The translations under genes were made by a program, and so were the position numbers. The notes under the pieces are model-generated. The model was not told the origin of the DNA, ran no database searches, and saw only the letters and a list, made by a program, of their open reading frames with translations. From a candidate division Zixibacteria bacterium 4484_93 (GTDB lineage: Bacteria; UBP14; UBA6098; 4484-93), in NCBI GenBank assembly GCA_002085385.1, contig NATO01000009.1, positions 1-15,290 of the forward strand: 15,290 nt of DNA, written 5' to 3'. The number at the start of each line of letters is the position of its first letter. Positions within the stretch are counted from its first letter, which is position 1. This document shows positions 1 through 7,535 of this stretch, in pieces.

Positions 1-710
1 TCCAGCACAAGGTCGCCATTGTCGATAAGTCGGGCTCATACAAGTCCGCCATCGGATATGACACACTCAAGCTTGGCTACGGCACAGAGCTTGTCATCGA
101 CGGGGAAAATCTTATTATCGTCGATTCGAGGCGAAATCGCGTGATGAGAACGGATGTAAGTGCCGAGATGCCAGAGATTCTGGTATATCCCGGCGAGGAG
201 TATGGTGACGCTCCGTTGAATAAACCGATAGGTGTTGCCTTCGATGAAGAGGATGGGCTCCTTTACATAGTCGATAGCGGAAATAAGAGGATACTTAAGT
301 TCGAGGGAACAAGCTACCGCGACAACTTCGGCAGTGATGAGCTTGTCCAACCATACGGAATCGCCATAAACCCTGTGAACGGGAACCTCTATGTTACCGA
401 TTGGGGTGATGGCTCCGTAAAGATATACACTCCGGCAGGCGAGTTTGTGAAGAAGTACGAGATAGGTGGTTATCCCACCGGTATTTACATAAGCGAAAGC
501 GGGTTCATCTTCATCGGTGATATCCTCGCCGATACCGTCTATATGTTTGCCCCGGATATGAGCCCTCTCCCACCAGCCGCCACAGATGCCGTCTCTCCAA
601 GAGGAGTTACTATGATAGGAGAGGGACCTGATGCAACGCTCTTCATATCGGGGGAGTCCGGTGTCTCACTCTACAAGGCAAGCTGGGACAACACCTATAT
701 CCCACGATAG
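1..710 (+). CDS. NHL-repeat beta-propeller protein, 5' end outside window
   Basis: The reading frame is open from base 3 to the TAG at 708-710, so the gene starts before the window and about 235 C-terminal residues are seen. The sequence is a series of NHL-like blades: LNKPIGVAFDEEDGLLYIVD, then VQPYGIAINPVNGNLYVTDW, then GYPTGIYISESGFIFIGD, each followed by a strand of the type RILKFEG or VKIYTPAG. The upstream part (VIDGENLIIVDSRRNRVMR) is another blade. Such propellers usually act as extracytoplasmic binding or scaffold modules; no catalytic residues can be named. An ATG at 141 lies inside a blade and is not the likely start. The stop codon abuts the ATG at 711, so the gene is probably co-transcribed with the TPR gene that follows. 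The ligand or partner is unknown. Confidence 0.85.
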   Translation, partial: QHKVAIVDKSGSYKSAIGYDTLKLGYGTELVIDGENLIIVDSRRNRVMRTDVSAEMPEILVYPGEEYGDAPLNKPIGVAFDEEDGLLYIVDSGNKRILKFEGTSYRDNFGSDELVQPYGIAINPVNGNLYVTDWGDGSVKIYTPAGEFVKKYEIGGYPTGIYISESGFIFIGDILADTVYMFAPDMSPLPPAATDAVSPRGVTMIGEGPDATLFISGESGVSLYKASWDNTYIPR

Positions 711-725
711 ATGTGGGAATTGTCG

Positions 726-2450
726 ATGTTAAAGAAAGCTCTTTTGGGGGGAGTTATCCCCCCAATGTTGTTCATTCTTGCCTGTTCCTCATCAGCTTTT
801 GCCTCTAACGAGGCAGGCCGCACAAACTACCTTTATTTCCAGATTAACTCCCAGAAGAAAACCGACCCCCTCTCCGCGCGTGAACTTGCCCGCGAGTTCC
901 TACAAACGGTAGACAGAGAAGGTATCCTCGAACCGAGGACAGATGAGGTTGCCAGAAGGTTCGCCACACTCTCGATATCCGTAGGCGATACGGGAGTCGA
1001 TTTCTTATCCATCGCCGATTCACTTTTCCGCAAAGGAGATTTTGCCTATGCCCTCGGATACTACACAACATCCTGTGAACTGGATGGGTATTCCTCACCT
1101 CTCTTGTATAACATTGCGCTCTGCCTGTTCAACCTGGGGCTTGACAAAGATGCCGAACGGTATGTTGGTAAGGCTCTAAAAGCTCACGATGCATTGCCGG
1201 AGTATTTTATACTCGCGGCGCGAATAAAGGAACAGAGCGGAGATTTCTCATCCGCCAGAAAGATAATAAAGAAGGCAAAGAAACGGTTCAAGGAACTCCC
1301 TCTCACACAGAGGCTCCTCGACAACTTAGAGGCAAATATGTTCGTGAAGGAGGCTGTTCTTTCTGGAAGCTCGAAGAAACTCGATAAGGGTTTTTCGCTT
1401 TACTGTTCGTTCTACAATGTTCCCCACGCCTCCGAGGGGTCGCTCGTCCTCGATGCCGAGTTTTTCTCCATTCGTGGCCCCGACACAGATGGAGCTCTTA
1501 CTCTCGGGGTCGACCTTATAAACCGTGGGGATAGAAACCTTGTGGTGTGGAACATTCACTTCATACTAACCCTCTTAGACGGGCAGAGAATATCCGGCGG
1601 GGATGTCGATATAGATGAGATAACCGACATACTTGGCACCGCCTTCATTCCACCGGGCGAGGAGATATTCTCACCGGAGTTCGCATTCGTAATCGATACC
1701 GACACGACAAAACAACTGTTCAACACGGATTTTGCCCTGCGGAACTATAATCTGTCGCTCGAGGTGGAATATATCGCTGAGGGGGAAACAACCTTAACTA
1801 CGAGAACAACGGCGAAGTACACAGTGAAAACACCGGAACTGGCTGATTCGCTTTTTCTACTTGCCTACTCAGCATTTGGCATCAGCTCGAGGGATAGAAT
1901 TGCAAAGTACACAGAGAATTTCTTCTCAGCCGCCCAAAGAGAAGATACCCTCCCGGATTTCCCATTCGATGTGAAGGCTATTTCTCAAAATAAGTTCCAT
2001 TTCATTGTCGAGAACCTCTTCCTCTTCGATAGCCTGTATTCTGTGGGCGAATACGACTCCCTTCCAGCTATTATTCACAGGCTTGCGCCGTATCGGGAAG
2101 CTGTCCCCGACTACAGCATTCTGCAGGCGGTTACCTACCAGCTCACAGGGGAATACGATTCTGCATATACCATCCTCGAAGGGCGAGATGACTTCTGGGC
2201 TTACTTTAACATCGGGCTTATATACTTTGGTGCCGAGAGGATAGGCGATGCTATGAGGTCTTTCAGGCGAGCAGAGGAGATACTGCCGGATAACCCCGAG
2301 GTCCATCTAAACCTGGGGATAATATACGAGAGGCTCGACGAGCTCGAGCTTGCCGTGGAGGAGTATAGAAAATATCTCAAGCTCGGTGGAAGGAGAGGAA
2401 AAGAGGTAAAAGGCTGGATAAAATCTATCGAGCAGCCGTCTGTTCCATAG
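726..2450 (+). CDS. Secreted or lipid-anchored TPR-repeat protein
   Basis: 574 residues from ATG 726. An in-frame ATG at 711 abuts the previous stop, but 726 gives a compact signal peptide beginning MLKKALL and has a GGGA-like site 7 bases upstream, so I prefer it. The hydrophobic segment ends in ILAC (Cys20), a tolerable lipobox, while AFA (24-26) could be a signal peptidase I site; both remain possible. TPR-like helix pairs cover about residues 95-190 (for example FRKGDFAYALGYY, LYNIALCLFNLGLDKDAERY) and 425-555 (WAYFNIGLIYFGAERIGDAM, HLNLGIIYERLDELELAVEE). Between them, residues 240-370 are strand-rich and free of TPRs, like an Ig-type beta-sandwich. The likely role is an envelope scaffold or adaptor working with the upstream propeller. 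I do not recognise a named family. Confidence 0.85.
   Translation: MLKKALLGGVIPPMLFILACSSSAFASNEAGRTNYLYFQINSQKKTDPLSARELAREFLQTVDREGILEPRTDEVARRFATLSISVGDTGVDFLSIADSLFRKGDFAYALGYYTTSCELDGYSSPLLYNIALCLFNLGLDKDAERYVGKALKAHDALPEYFILAARIKEQSGDFSSARKIIKKAKKRFKELPLTQRLLDNLEANMFVKEAVLSGSSKKLDKGFSLYCSFYNVPHASEGSLVLDAEFFSIRGPDTDGALTLGVDLINRGDRNLVVWNIHFILTLLDGQRISGGDVDIDEITDILGTAFIPPGEEIFSPEFAFVIDTDTTKQLFNTDFALRNYNLSLEVEYIAEGETTLTTRTTAKYTVKTPELADSLFLLAYSAFGISSRDRIAKYTENFFSAAQREDTLPDFPFDVKAISQNKFHFIVENLFLFDSLYSVGEYDSLPAIIHRLAPYREAVPDYSILQAVTYQLTGEYDSAYTILEGRDDFWAYFNIGLIYFGAERIGDAMRSFRRAEEILPDNPEVHLNLGIIYERLDELELAVEEYRKYLKLGGRRGKEVKGWIKSIEQPSVP
744..765 (+). repeat. Perfect 8-bp GC-rich inverted repeat inside signal-peptide codons
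   Basis: TTGGGGGG (744-751) and CCCCCCAA (758-765) are perfect inverted copies separated by the 6-base loop AGTTAT. The stem starts 18 bases after the ATG at 726 and encodes the LGGVIPPM part of the signal peptide. It is followed by TGTTGTTC rather than a U run, so it does not look like a terminator. Confidence 0.8.
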
Positions 2451-2452
2451 TG

Positions 2453-3337
2453 TTAGCTGAGGACTACTTTCTTCGGCAGGATATAGTTCATCGGGTCGAC
2501 GGGCTTACCGCCAACCCTCACCTCATAGTGCAGATGAGAGCCTGTAGTTTTGCCGGTTCTTCCGCAGGTGCCGATAATATCACCACGCTTTACATACTGC
2601 CCGGGCTTCACTTTTATCTTATCCAGATGTCCGTAGCGGGTCTCATAATAGATATGGTTTATCATAACCATCTTGCCGTAGCCGTGATACCAACCAGCAA
2701 ACTTCACCCTACCATCGGCGGTAGCACGAACCGGTGTTCCTCGCCTGTTAGCAATATCTATCCCCTCATGCATTTTAATTTCACCCGTAAAAGGGTCATT
2801 CCTCGGCCCAAACCTTGATGTGATGTAGCCTATCATCGGCGTCACACTCGGCGTGTGCTGAAATACCCTCTTCTTCCTCACATATGAGGAGCAGGCGGCC
2901 TCAAGATTCTTTCTCTCGAACTGCGCCGTCTTAAGGAGCATATCGACAGAGGCATAAAGAGAACCGACAGGCGTTGTATGCATCTGCAGTTCCGTCCCAC
3001 CATAACCCAGTGAACGAACCTCTTCATCGGGGGGAGAAAGGTCGGCAATCTCCATAAATGCATCCACAAGCTTCTGCATCTCACCGAAGGCGACCTGAAG
3101 CGAATCAAACTGCCTTTTTATCTGAGAAACCTCTGCAGATAAACGCCTGTTCTTTTCTCGCAAGCTCTTATCTGTCCAGATTTTCTTTCTTTGCACGAGA
3201 AAAAGGACACTAAATGAAACAAGCAAGAAAATTATAAAAGCCGCAATAGAGGAAAAAAATATCAGTCTCCCCTTGCTTATCTCATGCTGATGAGATTTCC
3301 CGCTGGTGGGAACTATCAGTATGGAATATTTCTTCAT
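2453..3337 (-). CDS. Membrane-anchored M23 zinc metallopeptidase (peptidoglycan endopeptidase)
   Basis: 294 residues. A single membrane segment lies at about residues 25-49 (LIFFSSIAAFIIFLLVSFSV), preceded by a short basic cytoplasmic tail, so the rest should be periplasmic. Residues 55-95 have coiled-coil character. The C-terminal M23/LytM domain starts near SRFGPRNDPFTG. All active-site elements are present: HEGID (zinc ligands His190 and Asp194), YGHLD (catalytic His237) and GSHLHYEV (His268, and zinc ligand His270). Family members cut peptide crosslinks of murein during growth and division; an intact site argues for an active enzyme rather than an EnvC/NlpD-type activator. The gene lies 32 bases behind mrp. 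There is no Shine-Dalgarno site close to the ATG, and a TTGACA box sits at the right distance for a leaderless transcript. The stop lies 2 bases from that of the converging TPR gene. Confidence 0.93.
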   Translation of the reverse strand: MKKYSILIVPTSGKSHQHEISKGRLIFFSSIAAFIIFLLVSFSVLFLVQRKKIWTDKSLREKNRRLSAEVSQIKRQFDSLQVAFGEMQKLVDAFMEIADLSPPDEEVRSLGYGGTELQMHTTPVGSLYASVDMLLKTAQFERKNLEAACSSYVRKKRVFQHTPSVTPMIGYITSRFGPRNDPFTGEIKMHEGIDIANRRGTPVRATADGRVKFAGWYHGYGKMVMINHIYYETRYGHLDKIKVKPGQYVKRGDIIGTCGRTGKTTGSHLHYEVRVGGKPVDPMNYILPKKVVLS

Positions 3338-3344
3338 TTAAGTT

Positions 3345-3373
3345 AAAATAAAATATTATCCTCTCTATGTCAA
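3345..3373 (-). promoter_or_regulatory. Possible promoter of the M23 gene giving a leaderless mRNA
   Basis: On the minus strand TTGACA (3373-3368, overlapping the mrp stop codon) is followed after 17 bases by TATTTT (3350-3345). A start point about 7 bases further on would fall at the ATG (3337). The -10 box is weak, so this is tentative; read-through from mrp is also likely. Confidence 0.35.
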
Positions 3374-4200
3374 GTTATTTTGTTTTTCTCGATGATATTC
3401 ATAATATTTTCTGCAATCTGCTCGAGCTTCTCTGCGTTTGGATTGTCCTCTACGGCTGTGATAAACGGCTTACCATCGTCGCTCGAGTCGACAATTTTCG
3501 GGTCGAGTGGTACATCACCCAAGAAGTTCAGGTTCATCTGCTTTGCTGCCTTTATTGCGCCGCCGGTCTTAAATATATCGATTTTCTTCCCGCAATATGG
3601 GCAGGTAAAACCGCTCATATTCTCAACGATACCGATAACAGGGACACCGAGTGCTCTGGAGAAGCTGACCGTCTTTCTGGCATCGAGCAGGGCGACATCC
3701 TGTGGCGTGGTGATAATGACCGAGCCCGTGAGTTTCGGTATCAGCTGGCATACCGAAAGTGGCTCGTCGCCTGTCCCGGGAGGAGCATCGATTATAAGAT
3801 AATCCAGTTCCCCCCAGTTAATATCGCCCAGAAACTGCTCGATTGCTTTCATCTTCAATGGCCCCCGCCAGATAACAGGAGCATCCGGGGACTGTAAAAG
3901 TGATGCCATCGTCACAATCCTCACTCCATCCTTTACCGCAGGCTTTATCTTCCCGTTCTCATCCACTGTGAGACTCACCCCCTCAATCCCTGTCATCTTG
4001 CCGATAGATGGTCCATGGATGTCGACATCCAGAAGCCCAACACTCCTTTCTTTTGCTGCGAGAGAATACGCAAGGTTCACCGCGAGTGTGCTCTTACCAA
4101 CCCCACCCTTACCACTTATGATGAGTATCTCGTATTTTATCTTCTTAAGCGTTGCCTCCACCTTTGGCTTTTGCGGTCTAAAGCCTTTTGGCTTTTCCAT
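3370..4200 (-). CDS. mrp: Mrp/NBP35-family Fe-S cluster carrier ATPase
   Basis: 276 residues from the ATG at 4200, chosen because AGGAGG lies 4 bases upstream. A further in-frame ATG at 4236 falls inside the predicted -10 box and is rejected. The family binds and transfers [4Fe-4S] clusters to apoproteins in the cytoplasm. Visible motifs are the deviant Walker A GKGGVGKST (30-38), LLDVDIHGPSIGKM (57-69) with the Mrp-typical DxHGPS, DYLIIDAPPGTGDE (133-146), and the CxxC pair in FTCPYCG (Cys200, Cys203) that binds the bridging cluster. The N-terminal MIP18/DUF59 domain found in longer Mrp proteins is absent; the protein has only a short lead of about 22 residues. It is transcribed divergently from coaBC and is followed by the M23 gene. 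Confidence 0.95.
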   Translation of the reverse strand: MEKPKGFRPQKPKVEATLKKIKYEILIISGKGGVGKSTLAVNLAYSLAAKERSVGLLDVDIHGPSIGKMTGIEGVSLTVDENGKIKPAVKDGVRIVTMASLLQSPDAPVIWRGPLKMKAIEQFLGDINWGELDYLIIDAPPGTGDEPLSVCQLIPKLTGSVIITTPQDVALLDARKTVSFSRALGVPVIGIVENMSGFTCPYCGKKIDIFKTGGAIKAAKQMNLNFLGDVPLDPKIVDSSDDGKPFITAVEDNPNAEKLEQIAENIMNIIEKNKIT

Positions 4201-4204
4201 TTCC

Positions 4205-4210
4205 CCTCCT
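4205..4210 (-). promoter_or_regulatory. Ribosome binding site of mrp
   Basis: AGGAGG on the minus strand, 4 bases before the ATG at 4200. It decides this start over the ATG at 4236, which has no such site and overlaps the promoter. Confidence 0.85.
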
Positions 4211-4229
4211 TTACAGGTTGTTAGCAGAG

Positions 4230-4255
4230 AAACCATATTATCCAGATTATGGTTT
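4230..4255. repeat. 8-bp inverted repeat between the mrp -35 and -10 boxes
   Basis: AAACCATA (4230-4237) and TATGGTTT (4248-4255) are perfect inverted copies 10 bases apart. They cover the mrp -10 box and most of the spacer, the classic position of a repressor operator. No regulator gene lies nearby and I cannot assign a protein. Confidence 0.55.
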
Positions 4256-4262
4256 ATGTCAA
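4235..4262 (-). promoter_or_regulatory. mrp promoter
   Basis: On the minus strand TTGACA (4262-4257), 16-base spacer, TAATAT (4240-4235). The start point would be near 4228, leaving a leader of about 28 bases that contains the AGGAGG site. Confidence 0.7.
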
Positions 4263-4287
4263 GAACTTAATTCGTTTGACATATACC
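4251..4287. repeat. Dyad formed by the back-to-back mrp and coaBC -35 regions
   Basis: GGTTTATGTCAA (4251-4262) is the inverse of TTGACATATACC (4276-4287) at 11 of 12 positions, with 13 bases between. The symmetry extends 6 bases beyond each TTGACA box, more than two -35 elements alone would require. Confidence 0.6.
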
Positions 4288-4304
4288 TTTAATTTTATTA
4301 TAAT
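4276..4304 (+). promoter_or_regulatory. Consensus sigma-70 promoter of the coaBC operon
   Basis: TTGACA (4276-4281), a 17-base spacer and TATAAT (4299-4304) are a full match to the sigma-70 consensus. Transcription would start near 4311, about 32 bases before the coaBC ATG, and would run through coaBC, the glycosylase gene, dnaB and queH. Confidence 0.88.
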
Positions 4305-4342
4305 ATTCGATTGCCCATACATACTATCTTAGGGAGAGTATT

Positions 4343-5503
4343 ATGAGCCTTTCTGGGAAGAGGATTCTCCTCGCTATATCGGGGAGCATAGCTGCATACA
4401 AGGGCTGCGAGCTTGTGCGTTATCTTGTGCAGGAGGGCGCCTCCGTGCGGGTTGTTATGACCGAGAACGCAAAAAAGTTCGTTTCCCCACTCACGCTTTC
4501 CGTCCTATCCTGCGAGGATGTATATACAGAGATGTTCGATGGGCTTCCTCATATCGGGCTCACCGAGTGGGCAGATATCATTCTGATTGCCCCGGCAACG
4601 GCGAATATCATAGCGAAGGCGGCATCGGGTATTGCAGATGACCTGCTTTCAACTATCATCCTTGCCGCCGATTCACCCATACTCTTCGTCCCTGCGATGA
4701 ATGAGAGGATGTTTAACTCACCTACGACACAGAGGAATATAAAAAATCTCAGGCTATTTGGATGGAATGTTCTCGAGCCAGACACGGGTGAGCTTGCCTG
4801 TGGCACCAGTGGAAAGGGACGTTTCCTACCTGTGGAGTATATCGTTGCATCTGCCGAGCGCATCCTGTATAATAAGCCAGACCTCGATGGGAAGCGGGTT
4901 ATCATAACAGCTGGTCCAACATTCGAGAATATCGACCCTGTAAGGGTCATCGGGAATCTATCCTCCGGGAAGACAGGCTATGCAATTGCAAGAGAGTGCT
5001 GGAAAAGATATGCCGATGTCCTGCTCATATCGGGGAAGACGGAACTCCCTGCTCCACCCGGAGTTAGAGTTATCAGATTTACGGATTCAAGAGAGCTTTT
5101 TTCGCTACTCACCGATGAGTTTCCGGGGGCAGATATTCTCGTGATGGCTGCTGCCGTCTCCGATTTCCTGCCGAAGAAATCCGATACAAAAATAAAACAA
5201 AAGGAGGGTTTCACCCTCCGATTCCTGCCAAACCGAGATATCCTCGCAAGCCTGAAAAAGAGGGTAGGTAAGACTGTTGTCGGGTTCGCCCTCGAGACAG
5301 AGAATCTGAAAGAAAATGCAAAGAAAAAACTCGAGGAAAAGGGTATGGATATCATATATGTGAACAGTCCAAATAGCATCTCCTCCGATGAGACGGAAGG
5401 GATAATAATCGAGAGAGGAAGGGAGCCTGTTGCTGTGCCGAGGATGAGCAAGTCGGAGTTTGCTGCGCTCCTCGTCGATAGGATATGTGAACTTTCGCAA
5501 TGA
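4343..5503 (+). CDS. coaBC: Bifunctional phosphopantothenoylcysteine decarboxylase / phosphopantothenate-cysteine ligase
   Basis: 386 residues, the usual length. The protein makes 4'-phosphopantetheine, the precursor of coenzyme A, in two steps: the CoaB half joins cysteine to 4'-phosphopantothenate, and the FMN-dependent CoaC half decarboxylates the product. The N-terminal CoaC flavoprotein domain (about 1-180) shows GSIAAYK (14-20), the catalytic His70 in PHIGLTEWADIILIAPATAN, PAMN (117-120) and the substrate-clamp Cys153 in ELACGTSGKGR. The C-terminal CoaB domain (about 184-386) shows ITAGPTFENIDPVR (188-201), GNLSSGK (204-210), MAAAVSDFLPK (268-278) and the KIKQK motif. AGGGAG lies 6 bases before the ATG. 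It is the first gene of the operon, and its stop overlaps the next start as ATGA. Confidence 0.97.
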   Translation: MSLSGKRILLAISGSIAAYKGCELVRYLVQEGASVRVVMTENAKKFVSPLTLSVLSCEDVYTEMFDGLPHIGLTEWADIILIAPATANIIAKAASGIADDLLSTIILAADSPILFVPAMNERMFNSPTTQRNIKNLRLFGWNVLEPDTGELACGTSGKGRFLPVEYIVASAERILYNKPDLDGKRVIITAGPTFENIDPVRVIGNLSSGKTGYAIARECWKRYADVLLISGKTELPAPPGVRVIRFTDSRELFSLLTDEFPGADILVMAAAVSDFLPKKSDTKIKQKEGFTLRFLPNRDILASLKKRVGKTVVGFALETENLKENAKKKLEEKGMDIIYVNSPNSISSDETEGIIIERGREPVAVPRMSKSEFAALLVDRICELSQ

Positions 5504-6165
5504 GAAATCTTTTTAGAGAATATCTGATGTTTCTTATGGACACGGGCGAGAAGGAGTTCATCCTCCCACAAGCACCTGCTATGGAGAAGACTGGTCGGCA
5601 ACCGAAGGCGGAGCTACTTTCGCAGCTTTACAATCGCATAAAGGGATGCCAGAAATGCCCACTCGGTGCGACAAGAACCAACCTCGTCTTCGGCGCAGGC
5701 AACCCAAACGCATCTGTTATGTTTATCGGGGAAGCCCCCGGATACGAGGAGGACAAAACAGGTATCCCATTTGTCGGAAGAGCGGGAAAACTGCTGGACA
5801 AGATACTTGCAGCGATGAAGCTTTCCCGTGAGGATGTGTATATCGCCAATATACTCAAGTGCCGCCCGCCGAATAACCGTGACCCGCTCCAACTGGAGGT
5901 GGCAAAGTGCCTGCCATACCTCGAGCAACAGATTGAGATAATTTCACCTGATATTATCTGCTGCCTCGGAAGGATATCCGCACTTTACCTCTTACGGCTA
6001 AAACTACCAATGAAACTTATGAGGGGCAATATCTACCACTGGAAAGGGAGCATCCCCGTTATCGTCACATATCACCCTGCAGCAATCCTGAGGAACCCGT
6101 CATTCAAGCGCCCCCTCTGGGAGGATATGCAAAGGATTATGAAGATTTTGAAGGAAGGTGTGTAA
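5500..6165 (+). CDS. Family 4-type uracil-DNA glycosylase (Fe-S)
   Basis: 221 residues. The family removes uracil from DNA, starting base excision repair. Motif A is GEAPGYEED (77-85), followed by GIPFVGRAGKLLD; the late motif is HPAA (192-195) followed by LRNPSFKRPLWEDM. Four cysteines fit the [4Fe-4S] ligands of thermophilic family 4 enzymes: Cys50 and Cys53 (CQKC), Cys121 (LKCRPP) and Cys137. Two more, Cys154 and Cys155, are not expected ligands. The roughly 45 residues before the first cysteine are poorly conserved linker. The start at 5500 overlaps the coaBC stop (ATGA), suggesting translational coupling; a later ATG at 5527 or 5536 cannot be excluded. The next gene, dnaB, starts 2 bases after the stop. 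Confidence 0.93.
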   Translation: MRNLFREYLMFLMDTGEKEFILPQAPAMEKTGRQPKAELLSQLYNRIKGCQKCPLGATRTNLVFGAGNPNASVMFIGEAPGYEEDKTGIPFVGRAGKLLDKILAAMKLSREDVYIANILKCRPPNNRDPLQLEVAKCLPYLEQQIEIISPDIICCLGRISALYLLRLKLPMKLMRGNIYHWKGSIPVIVTYHPAAILRNPSFKRPLWEDMQRIMKILKEGV

Positions 6166-6167
6166 CT

Positions 6168-7535
6168 ATGGCAACGCCCGGCAGAGTACCACCGCAGGCA
6201 ATCGAGCTGGAGAAGGCAATCCTTGGCGCGATGATTGTCGCGCCCGAGTTCTCCGACAAAGTGTTCAGCATCCTCAAAGATTCATCCTTCTACAATACAG
6301 CCAATCGGGAGATATTCGGGATACTGTCCCGGATGTATGAGGATGGGAAACAGATAGACTACTATACGGTCGTCAACGCCCTCAAGAAGAGGAAAAAGCT
6401 GAAAGCGGTCGGTGGGAGCTCATATGTCCGCGAGCTCTGTGAAACTGTCACGACCCCAGCAAACCTCGAATATCACGCCGATATAGTCAGGGACAAATCC
6501 ATCCTCCGCAAGCTCATAACCATCGCAACCGAGATAATAGATAAATCTTATGACGATTCCACAGAGGTGCAGGAGTTACTCGACTGGGTGGAGAAGGAGA
6601 TATTCTCGATAGCGGAGGAGCGACTTAAGGGGGATTTTGTGCGGATTGGTGAGATTGTTCATGAACGTGTCGGGGTGATAAAGGAATACCACACTCGTGG
6701 TGGTGCTGTGTTCGGCATTCCCACGGGCTTCGAGAAGCTGGACGAAGCCACAGGCGGGTTCCACAACTCCGAATTCATCGTCATCGGAGGACGCCCCGGA
6801 ATGGGAAAATCGACCCTCGCACTGAGCATTATGCGATATGCGTCCGTGGAGCACGGCAGACCCAGTGCACTCTTCTCACTCGAGATGTCCAAGGAGCAGG
6901 TGGTGGAGCGACTCCTGACAAGTGTCGCCAAGGTGGACCACGACAGAATGAGAAAAGGCTACCTCTCTGAACGCGACATGGAGAAGATTGTGAGCAAGGC
7001 ACCAACCATTGCGAGGGCTCCCATATTTATCGACGATACCCCGTCTCTTGCCCCGCTCGAATTGCGGGCAAAGGCGAGACGACTTAAAAGGGCAGAAGGT
7101 GTGGAGGTAATCTTTGTCGACTATCTCCAGCTTATGTCAGCGGGAAGGAGGACAGAGAGCCGCCAGCAAGAGATATCCCTCATATCACGCTCACTTAAGG
7201 CTCTGGCGAGGGAGCTTTCCATTCCAATCGTGGCACTATCACAACTCTCCCGCGATGTGGAAAAGCGACCAACAAAAGAGAGACGGCCACGCCTGTCCGA
7301 CCTGAGAGAATCCGGGGCTATCGAGCAGGATGCCGACCTCGTTATGTTCATCTATGACCCAAAAGCCAGAGAAAATGCGAACAAAAAAAGCTCCACACCG
7401 GAGATTATCATCGCAAAGCAAAGAAATGGACCACTGACATCGTTCAAGCTCACATTCCTGAAGGAATACAGCTCATTTGAAAACTACATTCCGGGAGATG
7501 ACAGCTATGCCCCGGAGGATATCGGCGGTGCATAA
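6168..7535 (+). CDS. dnaB: Replicative DNA helicase DnaB
   Basis: 455 residues, normal for the family. This is the hexameric ring helicase that unwinds the chromosome at the fork and binds primase through its N-terminal domain. The N-terminal helical domain (about 8-110: PPQAIELEKAILGAMI, FYNTANREIF) is joined by a linker to the RecA-like motor. That motor carries Walker A GRPGMGKST (208-216), FSLEMSKEQ (236-244), Walker B VIFVDYLQL (314-322), LSQLSRDVEKR (358-368) and LSDLRESGAIEQDAD (376-390). No intein interrupts the motor. AAGGAAGG lies about 9 bases before the ATG. The stop lies inside the start of queH. Its position between a uracil glycosylase and queH is not the usual dnaB neighbourhood (often rplI). 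Confidence 0.97.
   Translation: MATPGRVPPQAIELEKAILGAMIVAPEFSDKVFSILKDSSFYNTANREIFGILSRMYEDGKQIDYYTVVNALKKRKKLKAVGGSSYVRELCETVTTPANLEYHADIVRDKSILRKLITIATEIIDKSYDDSTEVQELLDWVEKEIFSIAEERLKGDFVRIGEIVHERVGVIKEYHTRGGAVFGIPTGFEKLDEATGGFHNSEFIVIGGRPGMGKSTLALSIMRYASVEHGRPSALFSLEMSKEQVVERLLTSVAKVDHDRMRKGYLSERDMEKIVSKAPTIARAPIFIDDTPSLAPLELRAKARRLKRAEGVEVIFVDYLQLMSAGRRTESRQQEISLISRSLKALARELSIPIVALSQLSRDVEKRPTKERRPRLSDLRESGAIEQDADLVMFIYDPKARENANKKSSTPEIIIAKQRNGPLTSFKLTFLKEYSSFENYIPGDDSYAPEDIGGA
7514..7518 (+). promoter_or_regulatory. Ribosome binding site deciding the queH start
   Basis: GGAGG, 9 bases before the GTG at 7528 and inside the 3' end of dnaB. Upstream ATGs at 7477, 7498 and 7507 have no comparable site and would add a dnaB-encoded tail not typical of the family. 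Confidence 0.7.

Noticed and set aside
3367..3897. Plus-strand open frames opposite mrp (176 and 140 codons)
   Set aside because: Both are antisense to conserved Mrp motifs and show no protein-like features.
4201..4236. Extended N-terminus of Mrp from the ATG at 4236
   Set aside because: That ATG overlaps the -10 box and lacks a ribosome binding site, whereas AGGAGG precedes the ATG at 4200.
4978..5601. Long minus-strand open frame (207 codons) opposite coaBC
   Set aside because: Low-complexity Ser/Phe-rich translation lying over the conserved CoaB domain; a mirror of its codon use, with no start signal or family resemblance.
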